Positions 47,339-55,987 of a stretch of 64,000 nt of DNA are shown here, in pieces. Position numbers and translations under genes: made by a program. The stretch spans positions 1-64,000 of the forward strand of contig NZ_JANSUY010000015.1 of assembly GCF_024741135.1 (NCBI RefSeq). The letters run 5' to 3'. The notes below the pieces were generated by a model that saw nothing but the letters and a program-made list of their open reading frames with translations, ran no database searches and was not told the origin of the DNA. The DNA is from Aquiflexum gelatinilyticum (lineage in GTDB: Bacteria > Bacteroidota > Bacteroidia > Cytophagales > Cyclobacteriaceae). Each line of letters begins with the position of its first letter. Within the stretch, counting starts at the first letter, position 1.

Positions 47339-48086
47339 TGAGGGACCAATCGTAGTCAAGGTGTGAGACCTTGGCATTTGGTTTGATTTTGATGGTGGAA
47401 TATTGGTTAAGGTAATCAATTAGGCTTCCTTTTTTTGTAAAGTCACCTTTGAACCATGAAAAAATTGATGAAATCTCAACCTTATCGGCTGTAATTTTAT
47501 TCCTTTTGGTATCATTGACAAATGTTCTTGCCACCTTATCTAGCTGTTGGTCAATTTTCTCAGGAAAAAAAGCTTCATTCAACAAAGGAGGACACGAGAA
47601 AGATGCACAGTTGATTGCAAAATGGATCCTTGGCTCTTCGAATTCCTTCCTCAGGATTTTGTGCTCTATCTCATCCAAAGAAGCTTCCTTCCCTCCTATT
47701 TTGAAAAATTTGATATGCCAAACGGTATTGACCAAAGGAATTTTTACTGTGGGGTGTAAGTCCTGAATGCTTTTAACAGGATAATTATCGACGATGAGCT
47801 TTACCGTAAAGGCATTGTAAGCATTGATCCAATAGGTCAATTGTTCTTCCTTTGACCATTTCCCCCTGTCCGGGGCATTGTTGCTCAGGAGATCAAGGTA
47901 TTTGTCAAGCTTGGCTTTATCTTGTATAAATCCCTTGTAATTGACAATCCCATCTTTGCTGACATGCTTTTTGAGCAACTCATCAAATGCCTGATGGGAT
48001 GGTGCTTTGGAATTGGCTTGACCGAGTTCTGAAGAACCACAGGAAAGGCCGAAGAGAAAAAGACCGATTATAAAGAGAATTTTCAT
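47331..48086 (-). CDS. DUF547 lipoprotein
   Basis: A 251-aa exported protein with a lipobox ending GLSC (Cys16) followed by a DUF547 domain. Typical blocks are DGIVNYKGF, YWINAYNAFTVKLI, LDEIEHKILR and RIHFAINCASFSCPPL. The function of DUF547 is not established. It is the first gene of the five-gene redox/glycosyltransferase operon, whose next start lies inside its last codons. Confidence 0.88.
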   Translation of the reverse strand: MKILFIIGLFLFGLSCGSSELGQANSKAPSHQAFDELLKKHVSKDGIVNYKGFIQDKAKLDKYLDLLSNNAPDRGKWSKEEQLTYWINAYNAFTVKLIVDNYPVKSIQDLHPTVKIPLVNTVWHIKFFKIGGKEASLDEIEHKILRKEFEEPRIHFAINCASFSCPPLLNEAFFPEKIDQQLDKVARTFVNDTKRNKITADKVEISSIFSWFKGDFTKKGSLIDYLNQYSTIKIKPNAKVSHLDYDWSLNE

Positions 48087-48271
48087 TTTATCTGAATCAG
48101 GTTACAAATTATCCAATCCCGGAGATATACGGAACAGAAATGATTTTAGCTTAGCCATTCCTCATTTAAAAAAAGTTAAATGAGAACAAAGTCAAATTTA
48201 CACCCGGTTACAAACAACATTTGTCGGGAGTAAGACAACAGAAAAAATTGAATTCAGGGTAATTTTCTTTT

Positions 48272-49144
48272 TTACCTTTTTGGGGCAAGATTTGGATAAT
48301 CGGTAATGATTCCATCCACTCCCATTTCCAATAACCGCTCCATCTGATCGGTGGTGTTGACGGTCCAAGGAATGATTTTCATTCCTTTTTGATGGAGTTG
48401 GTCTACCGTCTCTTTGTTCAAAGCAATAAAATAAGGAGAATAAATCTGAGGCTGAAATCCCAACTCAGCAAGCTGTTCGGTGGGTTTGGCTGCCGTTTCG
48501 ACTAACATGGCCAAAGTCACCTTGGGATAAGCCTGATGCATGTATTGCAAAACCCGGAAATCAAAGGATTGGATATTGACTCTGTTCCAATCAAGTTTTC
48601 CTTCGAGTACTTTATGTACCATATCAGAGAATTCCTTTGGCGCAGGATGGTAAGTACCGTCACCATCAGGACTGCTTTTGATCTCGATATTGTAATTTGG
48701 CTTGGGTAATCCCATATCTGCCACATATTTTTCGACAACATCAATCAGATCCAGGAGTTTGGGTTTGCTGACATGAAACTTAACCTGCTTTGGGAATCCC
48801 GAATGGAATTTGCTACCACAGTCGTATTTCACTACCTCAGAAAAGTCCATCTGATAGATATTGTGAGATTTATCTCCTGCAGCAATTTCATTTCCCTCGG
48901 GCGTCAGGCAGATCACAGGGTTCATATAAGGTTCATGGGAGACAATTACAATCCCGTCTTTGGTTACTGCCAAGTCCAATTCCAAAGTGGTCGCTCCCAG
49001 ATCCAAAGCTTTGATCATAGCCGGAATGGTGTTTTCTGGCATCAATCCCCTTGCGCCGCGGTGGCCTTGGAGGTCATAGGTAAATTGGGCGGAGGCAGAC
49101 ATTATCAAAAGGAAAAAAAAGAGTGTGGAAAAGATGGTTTTCAT
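48272..49144 (-). CDS. Glycerophosphodiester phosphodiesterase (GDPD), exported
   Basis: A 290-aa periplasmic enzyme with signal peptide (LLIMSASAQ end, about residue 19). The GDPD TIM-barrel signature is clear: QGHRGARGLMPENT (catalytic His and Arg), LELDLAVTKDG (Glu/Asp metal ligands) and VSHEP (second His). Near the end, GVDGIITDYP is also typical. It hydrolyses glycerophosphodiesters to glycerol-3-phosphate and an alcohol. It is a monocistronic-looking gene between the DUF547 operon and rimO. Confidence 0.9.
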   Translation of the reverse strand: MKTIFSTLFFFLLIMSASAQFTYDLQGHRGARGLMPENTIPAMIKALDLGATTLELDLAVTKDGIVIVSHEPYMNPVICLTPEGNEIAAGDKSHNIYQMDFSEVVKYDCGSKFHSGFPKQVKFHVSKPKLLDLIDVVEKYVADMGLPKPNYNIEIKSSPDGDGTYHPAPKEFSDMVHKVLEGKLDWNRVNIQSFDFRVLQYMHQAYPKVTLAMLVETAAKPTEQLAELGFQPQIYSPYFIALNKETVDQLHQKGMKIIPWTVNTTDQMERLLEMGVDGIITDYPNLAPKR

Positions 49145-49242
49145 TGGATTTAATTTTCAACCAATTTACTACGGATTTTAAATTTGATGAGGATTTTGGG
49201 ATTAATGTTTCATTAATAAACGGATTGAAATGAATCCAAATA

Positions 49243-49288
49243 ACCACAAAAGGCACAAAAGATTGATTTCTTCTGTGCCTTTTGTGGT
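49243..49288 (-). terminator. Strong 15-bp hairpin downstream of rimO
   Basis: ACCACAAAAGGCACA (49243-49257) pairs perfectly with TGTGCCTTTTGTGGT (49274-49288), with extra pairing inside the loop. It lies 22 bases after the rimO stop. A T tract is poor, so it may act as an mRNA 3' stabiliser as well as a terminator. Confidence 0.6.
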
Positions 49289-49309
49289 AAAAACAGTTTA
49301 CTCAAAACT

Positions 49310-50620
49310 TTAGATCACATCCCCATACAAATCAAATTCAGTGGCGTCGCTGACACGGACGTTGACAAAATCCCCAACCCTGCAATAATGCTTGGAGGCA
49401 TCGATCAGGACTTCATTGTCTACCTCGATGGAGTCAAATTCTGTCCTCCCGACAAAGTATCCGTTTTCTTTTTTGTCCACCAACACTTTATATTCTTTGT
49501 CTATTTTGGCCTGATTGAGGTCAAAGGAAATCTGCTCCTGTATCTCCATCAGGTGGTTTGCCCTTGCCTGCTTCACTTCCTGAGGAATGATATCCTCCAT
49601 CGTGTGGGCGTGGGTATTTTCTTCATGGGAATAGGTAAATACGCCCAAACGCTCAAATTTCATCCTTTCGACAAAATCCACCATCTCCTGAAACTCGGCT
49701 TCGCCCTCTCCCGGATGCCCGGCTATCAGGGTTGTCCTGATCGCAATTTCCGGGATGATATCTCGGATAGAATGAATCAATTCCTCCTGCTTTTCCCTGG
49801 TTGTGCCCCGTCTCATGGTCTTCAAAACCGAGGTAGAACCATGCTGAAGCGGGATGTCAAGGTAATTACAGATATTGGATCGCTCCTTCATCACTTCGAT
49901 TACATCCATCGGAAAACCTGTCGGATAGGCGTAATGCAGCCTGATCCATTCGATTCCTTCCACATCAGAAAGGTTTCTGAGCAGGTCTGCAAGGTTTCTC
50001 TTTTTGTATAAATCCAAACCGTAATAGGTTGAATCCTGTGCAATCAGCAAAAGCTCTTTGGTTCCGTTAGCAGCTTTGTGTTGGGCTTCCTTCACCAATT
50101 CCTCGATAGGTCTTGAAATATGGCCTCCACGCATCAGCGGGATGGCACAAAATGAACAGGGCCTGTCGCAGCCTTCGGAAATTTTCATGTAAGCATAATG
50201 GGCATTGTGGGTCAGCAACCTCTCCCCTACAAGTTCATGTTTGTAATCGGCTTTGAATTTTTTGAGCAAAGCAGGAAGATCTCTCGTCCCAAAATAGGCA
50301 TCCACCTGCGGGATTTCCTTTTCGAGGTCGTCTTTGTACCGCTGAGAGAGGCAACCGGTCACATAAACTTTGTCCACCAATCCCTTTTCTTTGGCATCCA
50401 CATATTGTAGAATCGTATCAATGGATTCCTGCTTGGCATTGTCTATAAAGCCACAGGTATTGATGATGACGATGTTGTTGTCCTGATTTTCGGATTCGTG
50501 GAATGCATTGATCCCGTTTCCTCTCAATTGTGTCAAAAGCACCTCGGAATCAACCAGATTCTTGGAGCATCCCATGGTGATGATATTGACTTTGTCTTTT
50601 TTTAATGTTCTCGCTTTCAC
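49310..50620 (-). CDS. rimO: Ribosomal protein S12 methylthiotransferase RimO
   Basis: A radical-SAM methylthiotransferase that modifies an aspartate of ribosomal protein S12. The N-terminal UPF0004 domain has TMGCSKNLVDSE, INTCGFIDNAKQES and VTGCLSQRY (three cluster-binding Cys). The radical SAM motif is CDRPCSFCAIP, followed by PLMRGGHISRP. A TRAM domain ends the protein (KENGYFVGRTEFDSIEVDNEV is close to its start). I take the GTG at 50620 as start, giving 436 aa; the longer frame to 50692 adds an atypical stretch that overlaps the intergenic repeat. Confidence 0.95.
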   Translation of the reverse strand: MKARTLKKDKVNIITMGCSKNLVDSEVLLTQLRGNGINAFHESENQDNNIVIINTCGFIDNAKQESIDTILQYVDAKEKGLVDKVYVTGCLSQRYKDDLEKEIPQVDAYFGTRDLPALLKKFKADYKHELVGERLLTHNAHYAYMKISEGCDRPCSFCAIPLMRGGHISRPIEELVKEAQHKAANGTKELLLIAQDSTYYGLDLYKKRNLADLLRNLSDVEGIEWIRLHYAYPTGFPMDVIEVMKERSNICNYLDIPLQHGSTSVLKTMRRGTTREKQEELIHSIRDIIPEIAIRTTLIAGHPGEGEAEFQEMVDFVERMKFERLGVFTYSHEENTHAHTMEDIIPQEVKQARANHLMEIQEQISFDLNQAKIDKEYKVLVDKKENGYFVGRTEFDSIEVDNEVLIDASKHYCRVGDFVNVRVSDATEFDLYGDVI

Positions 50621-50650
50621 GCTTTTCCTTCTTTGGGCACAAAGGTAGGG

Positions 50651-50830
50651 GAAATTGAAAAATTTCAAGGTTTTAAAGCTAGAAGGTTTCAATGTTAGGA
50701 TACAGATTGGAAAATTGGAAGATTGAAAAATTAAAAGGTTAGAAGGTTTTAAGGTTGCAAGGTTGGGGGGAAAATTGGAAAATTTGAAAATTCAAAGATT
50801 GAAAAATTCAGTGATCAGAAAATTAGAGGA
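50651..50830. repeat. Low-complexity intergenic repeat (AAAATTGGAA / AAGGTT type)
   Basis: Imperfect tandem words such as GGAAAATTGGAAGATTGAAA and AAGGTTAGAAGGTTTTAAGG. The same style recurs at 51431-51515 and 54309-54390, each time in a gap between genes. Confidence 0.7.
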
Positions 50831-50884
50831 GCGATAGGTATAAAATTATTGTCAGAATATTTGGTGATTTATTGAATTTCAGAT

Positions 50885-50903
50885 TACTTTGTATTTCAAA
50901 GTA
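50885..50903. promoter_or_regulatory. Perfect 7-bp inverted repeat, candidate operator
   Basis: TACTTTG-TATTT-CAAAGTA lies 39 bases before the start of the small membrane protein. Its size and position suit a dimeric regulator site, or a short hairpin in the leader. Confidence 0.4.
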
Positions 50904-50942
50904 CTTTTAATTCAATGAATTTCACATATAACTCAAGCACCC

Positions 50943-51227
50943 ATGAAAAACACCAGATTAACATTGATCCTATCATCGATTATCTTCCTATTACTCATCC
51001 CCTTGGTCGCCATGCAATTTACCGATGAGGTAGATTGGGACTTTTTTGATTTCACCATTATGGGGATTTTACTTCTCATCACAGGATTGTCTATCGAATT
51101 TGTCTTGAGAAGGTTCAGACGGATTCAAGAAAGAATACTCATCAGCGGTGCAATACTGTTCATCTTCTTCCTAGTTTGGGCTGAACTTGCCGTTGGTATT
51201 TTCGGATCTCCTTGGGCAGGTTCCTGA
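50943..51227 (+). CDS. Small three-helix membrane protein, unknown function
   Basis: A 94-aa protein with three hydrophobic segments (about residues 6-24, 38-55 and 65-86), an acidic loop (TDEVDWDFFD) after the first, and a basic stretch (RRFRRIQER) after the second. No family is recognised with confidence. It is alone on the + strand between rimO and the AraC-type regulator, with an upstream inverted repeat and a downstream perfect hairpin. The clear protein-like composition and membrane pattern support a real gene. Confidence 0.7.
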   Translation: MKNTRLTLILSSIIFLLLIPLVAMQFTDEVDWDFFDFTIMGILLLITGLSIEFVLRRFRRIQERILISGAILFIFFLVWAELAVGIFGSPWAGS

Positions 51228-51316
51228 TCAAAAAGTCCATTAGAAGGTTATGAAATTATTAAGTTTCAAAGGTAAAATACGATTTAAATTAAAGTATCCT
51301 TAACGACTGATTTCCT

Positions 51317-51425
51317 TTTGGGGAAAGGTTTATTTCTACTTTTGAAGTCGTACAGCAAACGAAAATTTTTTCATTAACCTTGCATTACTTTTAGGCGTCG
51401 ATGTGAATCGACGCCTTTGCTGTTT
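51317..51425 (+). ncRNA. Candidate small RNA ending in a perfect 10-bp hairpin
   Basis: TTTTG (51316-51320) and TACTTTTG (51337-51344) resemble the -33/-7 boxes of Bacteroidota promoters, though the 16-base spacing is short. About 50 bases later AGGCGTCGAT (51393-51402) pairs exactly with ATCGACGCCT (51407-51416), followed by a T-rich stretch. This would give an RNA of about 70-75 bases. The hairpin could equally be only the terminator of the membrane-protein gene. Confidence 0.3.
51393..51425 (+). terminator. Intrinsic terminator hairpin
   Basis: A 10-bp perfect GC-rich stem with a GTGA loop, followed by TTTGCTGTTTTT. It is 166 bases after the small membrane-protein gene. Confidence 0.65.
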
Positions 51426-51430
51426 TTAGG

Positions 51431-51515
51431 GGGATTGAAAAATTTCAAAATTTCAAAATTGGAAGTTTGAAAAATGAAGGGTTTAAAGGTTACAAAGTTT
51501 TAAGGTTACAAAGTT
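51431..51515. repeat. Low-complexity intergenic repeat, second copy
   Basis: GATTGAAAAATTTCAAAATT followed by TTAAGGTTACAAAGTT-type words; same style as at 50.7 and 54.3 kb. Confidence 0.7.
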
Positions 51516-51592
51516 GATTCCAGTTGCGTTTTAGAAGAATTCTCAAAATCGAATTCACTCTAACATTATTTCTTTTAGCACTTTTCAATTCC

Positions 51593-51627
51593 AATGTCTT
51601 GGATCTTATGTCTTGTGTCTTAAATCT
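51593..51627. repeat. ATGTCTTATGTCT-type intergenic repeat
   Basis: AATGTCTTGGATCTTATGTC and following TTGTGTCTTAAATCT. A closely similar run lies at 60563-60612. Confidence 0.65.
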
Positions 51628-52165
51628 CCCTTTTCCTCAATTTCCTATACTCACTCGGCGTCATGCCAGTGATTTTTTTGAATTGGGAAGAAAGGTGCTG
51701 CACCGAACTGTAATCCAGTTTGTATGCCATTTCACTAAGGGTCAGTTCCTCATAAAAAAGCCATTCTTTCACTTTTTCGATTTTGAGGCTGATGAAATAT
51801 TTTTCAATCGTAATTCCCTCCATGCTGCTAAAAAGGTGACTCAGCATGCTGTAATCTTCCGGGATATGGGAATTGATATAGGTTGAAATATTCAAGCCTG
51901 AGGGGATTTCCTCCTTTTGAAACAATAGGGTAAACAGATTTTTGATCTTTTCGATGCGCTGCACATCTCTGTCTTTCAAGATTTCAAAGCCGAGTTTTTC
52001 AATTTCGGTTTCAAAGACTTCAAAAGTAGCTTTATCCATTTCAGCATTTAGTCTTACTTTCCCAAGTTCTACCTTTTCAAACCCAATTTTTTGTTGGTTC
52101 AGGACATTTTCAACAGCCATGATACAGCGTGGACAAACCATATTTTTGATCATGATATCTACCAT
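51620..52165 (-). CDS. HMA-like / AraC-type transcriptional regulator
   Basis: A 181-aa protein in two parts. Residues 1-65 look like a heavy-metal-associated (HMA) domain with KNMVCPRC (Cys11, Cys14) and the usual beta-alpha-beta spacing. Residues about 75-178 are an AraC/XylS-type DNA-binding domain: LTLSEMAYKLDYSSVQHLSS is the second helix-turn-helix, ending with FKKITGMTPSEYRKLRK. A regulator that senses a metal such as copper through the CxxC is a natural inference. No metal transporter lies next to it, so targets are unknown. Confidence 0.82.
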   Translation of the reverse strand: MVDIMIKNMVCPRCIMAVENVLNQQKIGFEKVELGKVRLNAEMDKATFEVFETEIEKLGFEILKDRDVQRIEKIKNLFTLLFQKEEIPSGLNISTYINSHIPEDYSMLSHLFSSMEGITIEKYFISLKIEKVKEWLFYEELTLSEMAYKLDYSSVQHLSSQFKKITGMTPSEYRKLRKREI

Positions 52166-52302
52166 AAATATTTCCTCCTTTGCTTATTGAATGAAAGATT
52201 TGGATTTAAGTAAACATAACCCATTTTGGTACAAGATAAGTTCTGACCAAACCTTGGGGAGAAAGCTAAATTCAACTAATTTGGCATCAAAATATAAACC
52301 CT

Positions 52303-54309
52303 ATGCCCAATCCAAGCACCGAAGCGCAAGCAATGATTTTTGATAGAAAAGAGTATTCTGACAAGACTTTATTGGATCTATATGAATCCCTGTTGATGCC
52401 GAGAAGGATTGAAGAAAAAATGCTCATCCTCCTCCGTCAGGGAAAAATCTCCAAGTGGTTTAGCGGTTGGGGACAAGAAGCCATCTCCATCGGCGCAGTC
52501 AATGCCCTGCAGGAAGATGAATATATCCTTCCGATGCACCGAAATCTTGGGATATTTACCGGTAGAAATCTTCCTTTGGAAAAGCTTTTTGCACAGTTTC
52601 AGGGTAAAAAATCGGGCTATACCAAAGGCCGAGACCGTTCCTTTCACTTTGGTACCAACGAACACCATATCGTCGGGATGATTTCCCACCTCGGTCCACA
52701 GATGGCCATTGCTGACGGCATCGGTTTGGCACATAAACTTTCAAAGGAAAACAAGGTCAGCTTGGTTTTTACAGGAGATGGGGCAAGTTCAGAAGGTGAT
52801 TTTCACGAAGGGCTCAATGTGGCTGCAGTATGGAAACTCCCGGTAATCTTTGTCGTCGAGCACAACGGGTACGGACTTTCCACCCCAAGTGAAGAGCAGT
52901 TTGCTTTCAAATATTTTACTGAAAAAGGCCCGGGATACGGTATGGAGGCTGTTCGGGTGGATGGAAACAATGTTTTGGCAGTCTATGATACTGTCAAAAA
53001 ATTGGCAGAAGATATCAGGCAAAACCCAAGACCGATCCTTTTGGAAGCAATTACCTTCCGGATGCGTGGACATGAGGAAGCGTCGGGTACTAAGTACGTT
53101 CCCAAGGAACTCATGGAAACATGGGCGCTCAAAGACCCGGTGGACAATTACGAGAGGTATTTGGAGGAATCAGGAGTATTGAATCCTGAAGCCAAAGAAA
53201 AAATCAATAAAAAAATCAAAGCTGCGATCAATAAAGGATTGGATATTGCATTTGCCGAAGAAGCAGTTAGCGCAGATACTACAGAGGAATTGGCGGATAT
53301 CTACGCCCCATTTCAGCAAGAAGTAATCACTCCAAAATCAGATCAGAAAACCGAAAAACGCTTCTTGGATGCCATCGCCGACGGCCTCCGCCAATCCATG
53401 GAAAAGTACCCAAACCTCATCCTCATGGGTCAGGACATCGGAACTTATGGCGGGGCATTTAAGATTACGGATGGTTTCAAAGACAGATTCGGCGCCGACC
53501 GTGTACGCAATACCCCGCTCTGCGAAAGTGCCATCATCGGTGCTGCCTTGGGTTTATCCATCAAAGGTTATAAGTCAATGGTGGAAATGCAGTTTGCGGA
53601 TTTTGTGTCTGTGGGATTCAACCAAATCGTCAACAACTTGGCTAAAATCCATTACCGATGGGGACAAAATGCCGATGTTATCGTCCGCATGCCGACAGGT
53701 GCTGGAGTCGCTGCGGGACCATTCCATTCCCAATCCAACGAGGCTTGGTTTTTCCACACTCCCGGACTGAAAATCGTCTATCCTTCCAATCCATACGATG
53801 CCAAGGGATTATTGAATGCGGCTTTTGAAGACCCAAATCCATACATGTACTTTGAGCATAAGGCACTTTACCGCTCCATCTCTGAATCCATTCCCGATGA
53901 CTATTATACCGTCGAAGTTGGCAAAGCCAACTTGGTAGAGGAAGGAGAAACACTCAGTATCATCACCTACGGCATGGGCGTTCATTGGGCAAAAACAGCA
54001 GTGAAAGAATTGGGTTTTTCGGCAGATATCCTGGATTTGCGGACTTTACTCCCTTGGGACAAAGAGGCAGTGGAAAAAACCGTCAAGAAAACAGGGAAAG
54101 TAATTTTCCTACAGGAAGATTGCCTCACAGGAGGAATAGGTTCGGAGATAGTGGCTTGGATTTCAGAAAACTGCTTTGAATTCCTTGACGCCCCTGTCAT
54201 GCGGGAAGGAAGCTTGGATACACCTGTTCCTTTTGCGCCAAGTCTGGAAAAGAATTTTCTACCGGTGGGGAGGTTTAAAGAGAAATTGAGGAAGCTGATG
54301 GAGTATTGA
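52303..54309 (+). CDS. 2-oxoacid dehydrogenase E1, fused alpha and beta subunits
   Basis: A 668-aa thiamine-diphosphate enzyme. Residues 1-330 or so are the E1 alpha part with the ThDP motif TGDGASSEGDFHEGLNVA and its closing VVEHNGYGLS; about 350-668 is E1 beta with LMGQDIGTYGGAFKIT, IRMPTGAG-like VRMPTGAGVAAGPFHS and FEHKALYR. It decarboxylates branched-chain or related 2-oxoacids and transfers the acyl group to lipoyl-E2. Fused E1 proteins are common in Bacteroidota. No E2 or E3 gene is adjacent. Start chosen at the first ATG (MPNPSTEAQ). Confidence 0.9.
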   Translation: MPNPSTEAQAMIFDRKEYSDKTLLDLYESLLMPRRIEEKMLILLRQGKISKWFSGWGQEAISIGAVNALQEDEYILPMHRNLGIFTGRNLPLEKLFAQFQGKKSGYTKGRDRSFHFGTNEHHIVGMISHLGPQMAIADGIGLAHKLSKENKVSLVFTGDGASSEGDFHEGLNVAAVWKLPVIFVVEHNGYGLSTPSEEQFAFKYFTEKGPGYGMEAVRVDGNNVLAVYDTVKKLAEDIRQNPRPILLEAITFRMRGHEEASGTKYVPKELMETWALKDPVDNYERYLEESGVLNPEAKEKINKKIKAAINKGLDIAFAEEAVSADTTEELADIYAPFQQEVITPKSDQKTEKRFLDAIADGLRQSMEKYPNLILMGQDIGTYGGAFKITDGFKDRFGADRVRNTPLCESAIIGAALGLSIKGYKSMVEMQFADFVSVGFNQIVNNLAKIHYRWGQNADVIVRMPTGAGVAAGPFHSQSNEAWFFHTPGLKIVYPSNPYDAKGLLNAAFEDPNPYMYFEHKALYRSISESIPDDYYTVEVGKANLVEEGETLSIITYGMGVHWAKTAVKELGFSADILDLRTLLPWDKEAVEKTVKKTGKVIFLQEDCLTGGIGSEIVAWISENCFEFLDAPVMREGSLDTPVPFAPSLEKNFLPVGRFKEKLRKLMEY

Positions 54310-54390
54310 GGGGATTGGAAAATTTCAAAATTGGAAGATTGGAAAATTGAAAGGTTATAAGGTTAAAGGGTTATAAAGTTTAAAGGTGTG
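54309..54390. repeat. Low-complexity intergenic repeat, third copy
   Basis: GGGGATTGGAAAATTTCAAA then AAGGTTATAAGGTTAAAGGG, directly after the E1 stop codon; same style as at 50.7 and 51.4 kb. Confidence 0.7.
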
Positions 54391-54529
54391 GTGTCGTGAT
54401 GTCATCCTTTTTCTTTAATATTTTTCCAATGTTCGGATAAGGGAATTACGATTGGCGTTGCGTCATTCTTGTAGTTGTTAAGGAATTCTTCAAAATCAAT
54501 TTCAGCGATTTATTTATTAAATTAGAATT

Positions 54530-55144
54530 ATGAAAACCGAAGAAACCGAAAACAAAGTCAGCGAACCCTCTACAGAATATGGCAAGTATTCCTATGCGGA
54601 TTACCTGACTTGGCAAAAGGATGAAATGGTGGAAATCATCAAAGGAAAAGTTTTTAAACCTGCCGCAGCAGCTGCTCCTAGAAGAATTCACCAAAAAGTC
54701 TCTCTTAAGATTTCAAGTGCTCTTTATCAATTCCTTCAAGGCAAACCCTGTGAAGTATATACTGCTCCCTTTGATGTAAGGCTTCCTGTCAAGTCCATAA
54801 GAAACGAAGATATCTTTACCGTCGTGCAGCCCGATATCTGCGTGGTCTGCGACCGCAGCAAATTGGATGATGCAGGCTGTATCGGTGCGCCGGACTTGAT
54901 TATCGAGATTCTTTCTCCGGGTTCCAATCGGAAAGAACTCAAGTACAAATATGAAGTCTATGAAGAAAGCGGAGTGAAGGAATATTGGGTGATCCAACCC
55001 ACCGAACAGACGCTGTTGATTTATACGCTGACTACAGGAAAATACGTTCCCTCCAGACTTTTTTCACCCGGAGATATTGTCAGTTCTTCGTGTATTGAAG
55101 GATTCAGTTTGGATTTGGAAGAGGTTTTCCAAGACTTGGATTGA
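54530..55144 (+). CDS. Uma2-family (DUF820) PD-(D/E)xK-like protein
   Basis: A 204-aa protein with the Uma2 pattern: SYADYLTWQKDEMVEIIKG at the start, PFDVRLP, VVQPDICVV, APDLIIEILSPGSN and a Lys-rich helix ending GVKEYWVI. The PD...E-x-L/K arrangement is that of a restriction-like nuclease fold. Biological role is unknown; most genomes carry several as solitary genes. Its end overlaps a TTG-opened frame of the next gene, but the better start of that gene lies 57 bases downstream. Confidence 0.85.
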   Translation: MKTEETENKVSEPSTEYGKYSYADYLTWQKDEMVEIIKGKVFKPAAAAAPRRIHQKVSLKISSALYQFLQGKPCEVYTAPFDVRLPVKSIRNEDIFTVVQPDICVVCDRSKLDDAGCIGAPDLIIEILSPGSNRKELKYKYEVYEESGVKEYWVIQPTEQTLLIYTLTTGKYVPSRLFSPGDIVSSSCIEGFSLDLEEVFQDLD

Positions 55145-55200
55145 AACAAAATTCTAAAACTGCATTAGGTTCTTTCCGTATTAATTCCAAAAACACTCGT

Positions 55201-55893
55201 ATGACTCGGATAATCTTTCTTGCTATCTTCCTTTTTTCTGCATCTGTTTCCCATGCCCAATATTTCTCAACAGGTTTTCAGGCTAATCTTGGTGTACCTG
55301 TGGGTGATTTAAGGGAAATAATGGATGGATCTGTTTTTCCTGAATATACCATATCTTTTTATTACCGGTTTCCCATGAAGCCCATTGAGGTGGGATTTGG
55401 ACTTGGATACGGAAAACATGGCACAGAACTCGAAAAAAGAACCGACCTCTATCCGGGATTTACCGACGAACTGAGACTGAGACGAAACAATAACCTGATG
55501 ACTTTTATGGGGATCTTCAGGTATAATTTTGAAAGTGAAAAGCGGATCATCCCATTTTTGGAAGCCCAGGTCGGCGCCAATTATTTCTATACCCGATATA
55601 AAATCCGAGAGTTTCAGTTTGAAGAACCGATAGAGGAAGGAATGGATTTCAGTGATTGGGTATTGGGTTACAGGTTTGGAGGTGGACTCAAAGTCCCCTT
55701 CAAAAACAGGGAAATGGGGCATTTCGAATTCAAAGTCCTGTACCACGACAGTGGGCCGGTGGATTTTCTCAGAAAACAGGATACAGAATACCTTCCCGAT
55801 CAGGGCGAGGGGGAGTTTGTCTATACGCCGCAGCGGTCAGCCATTACCATGATCCAACCCGGTATCGGATTTATTTTTACGATTGGCAATTGA
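55201..55893 (+). CDS. Outer-membrane beta-barrel protein
   Basis: A 230-aa protein with signal peptide (MTRIIFLAIFLFSASVSHAQ) and alternating beta-strand pattern through to an aromatic end (IGFIFTIGN). Tyr/Phe-rich strands such as YTISFYYRF and GFGLGYGKHG fit an OmpX/OmpW-size barrel. I use the ATG at 55201, because the longer frame from TTG at 55141 puts 20 non-signal residues in front. Function is unknown. Confidence 0.75.
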   Translation: MTRIIFLAIFLFSASVSHAQYFSTGFQANLGVPVGDLREIMDGSVFPEYTISFYYRFPMKPIEVGFGLGYGKHGTELEKRTDLYPGFTDELRLRRNNNLMTFMGIFRYNFESEKRIIPFLEAQVGANYFYTRYKIREFQFEEPIEEGMDFSDWVLGYRFGGGLKVPFKNREMGHFEFKVLYHDSGPVDFLRKQDTEYLPDQGEGEFVYTPQRSAITMIQPGIGFIFTIGN

Positions 55894-55956
55894 AAATACA
55901 ATGGCACAGGATTTGTTTCGTTAAAATAGAATCTAAACCAACTTTATCTATATCCT

Positions 55957-55987
55957 AAAAAACCGACAGGAAGCTGCCGGTTTTTTT
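55957..55987. terminator. Bidirectional intrinsic terminator
   Basis: AAAAAACCGACAG and CTGCCGGTTTTTTT form a stem with one mismatch and a GAAG loop, between two convergent genes. The T tract overlaps the stop codon of the lipoprotein gene on the minus strand. Confidence 0.8.

Noticed and set aside
47339-47419. N-terminal extension of the FAD oxidoreductase
   Set aside because: Lies completely inside the DUF547 gene; the ATG at 47338 starts directly before the FAD-binding strand.
50621-50692. N-terminal extension of rimO
   Set aside because: Adds residues not expected for the family and runs into the intergenic repeat; GTG at 50620 fits family length.
55141-55200. TTG start of the outer-membrane protein
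   Set aside because: Places 20 polar residues before a perfect signal peptide; ATG at 55201 is better.
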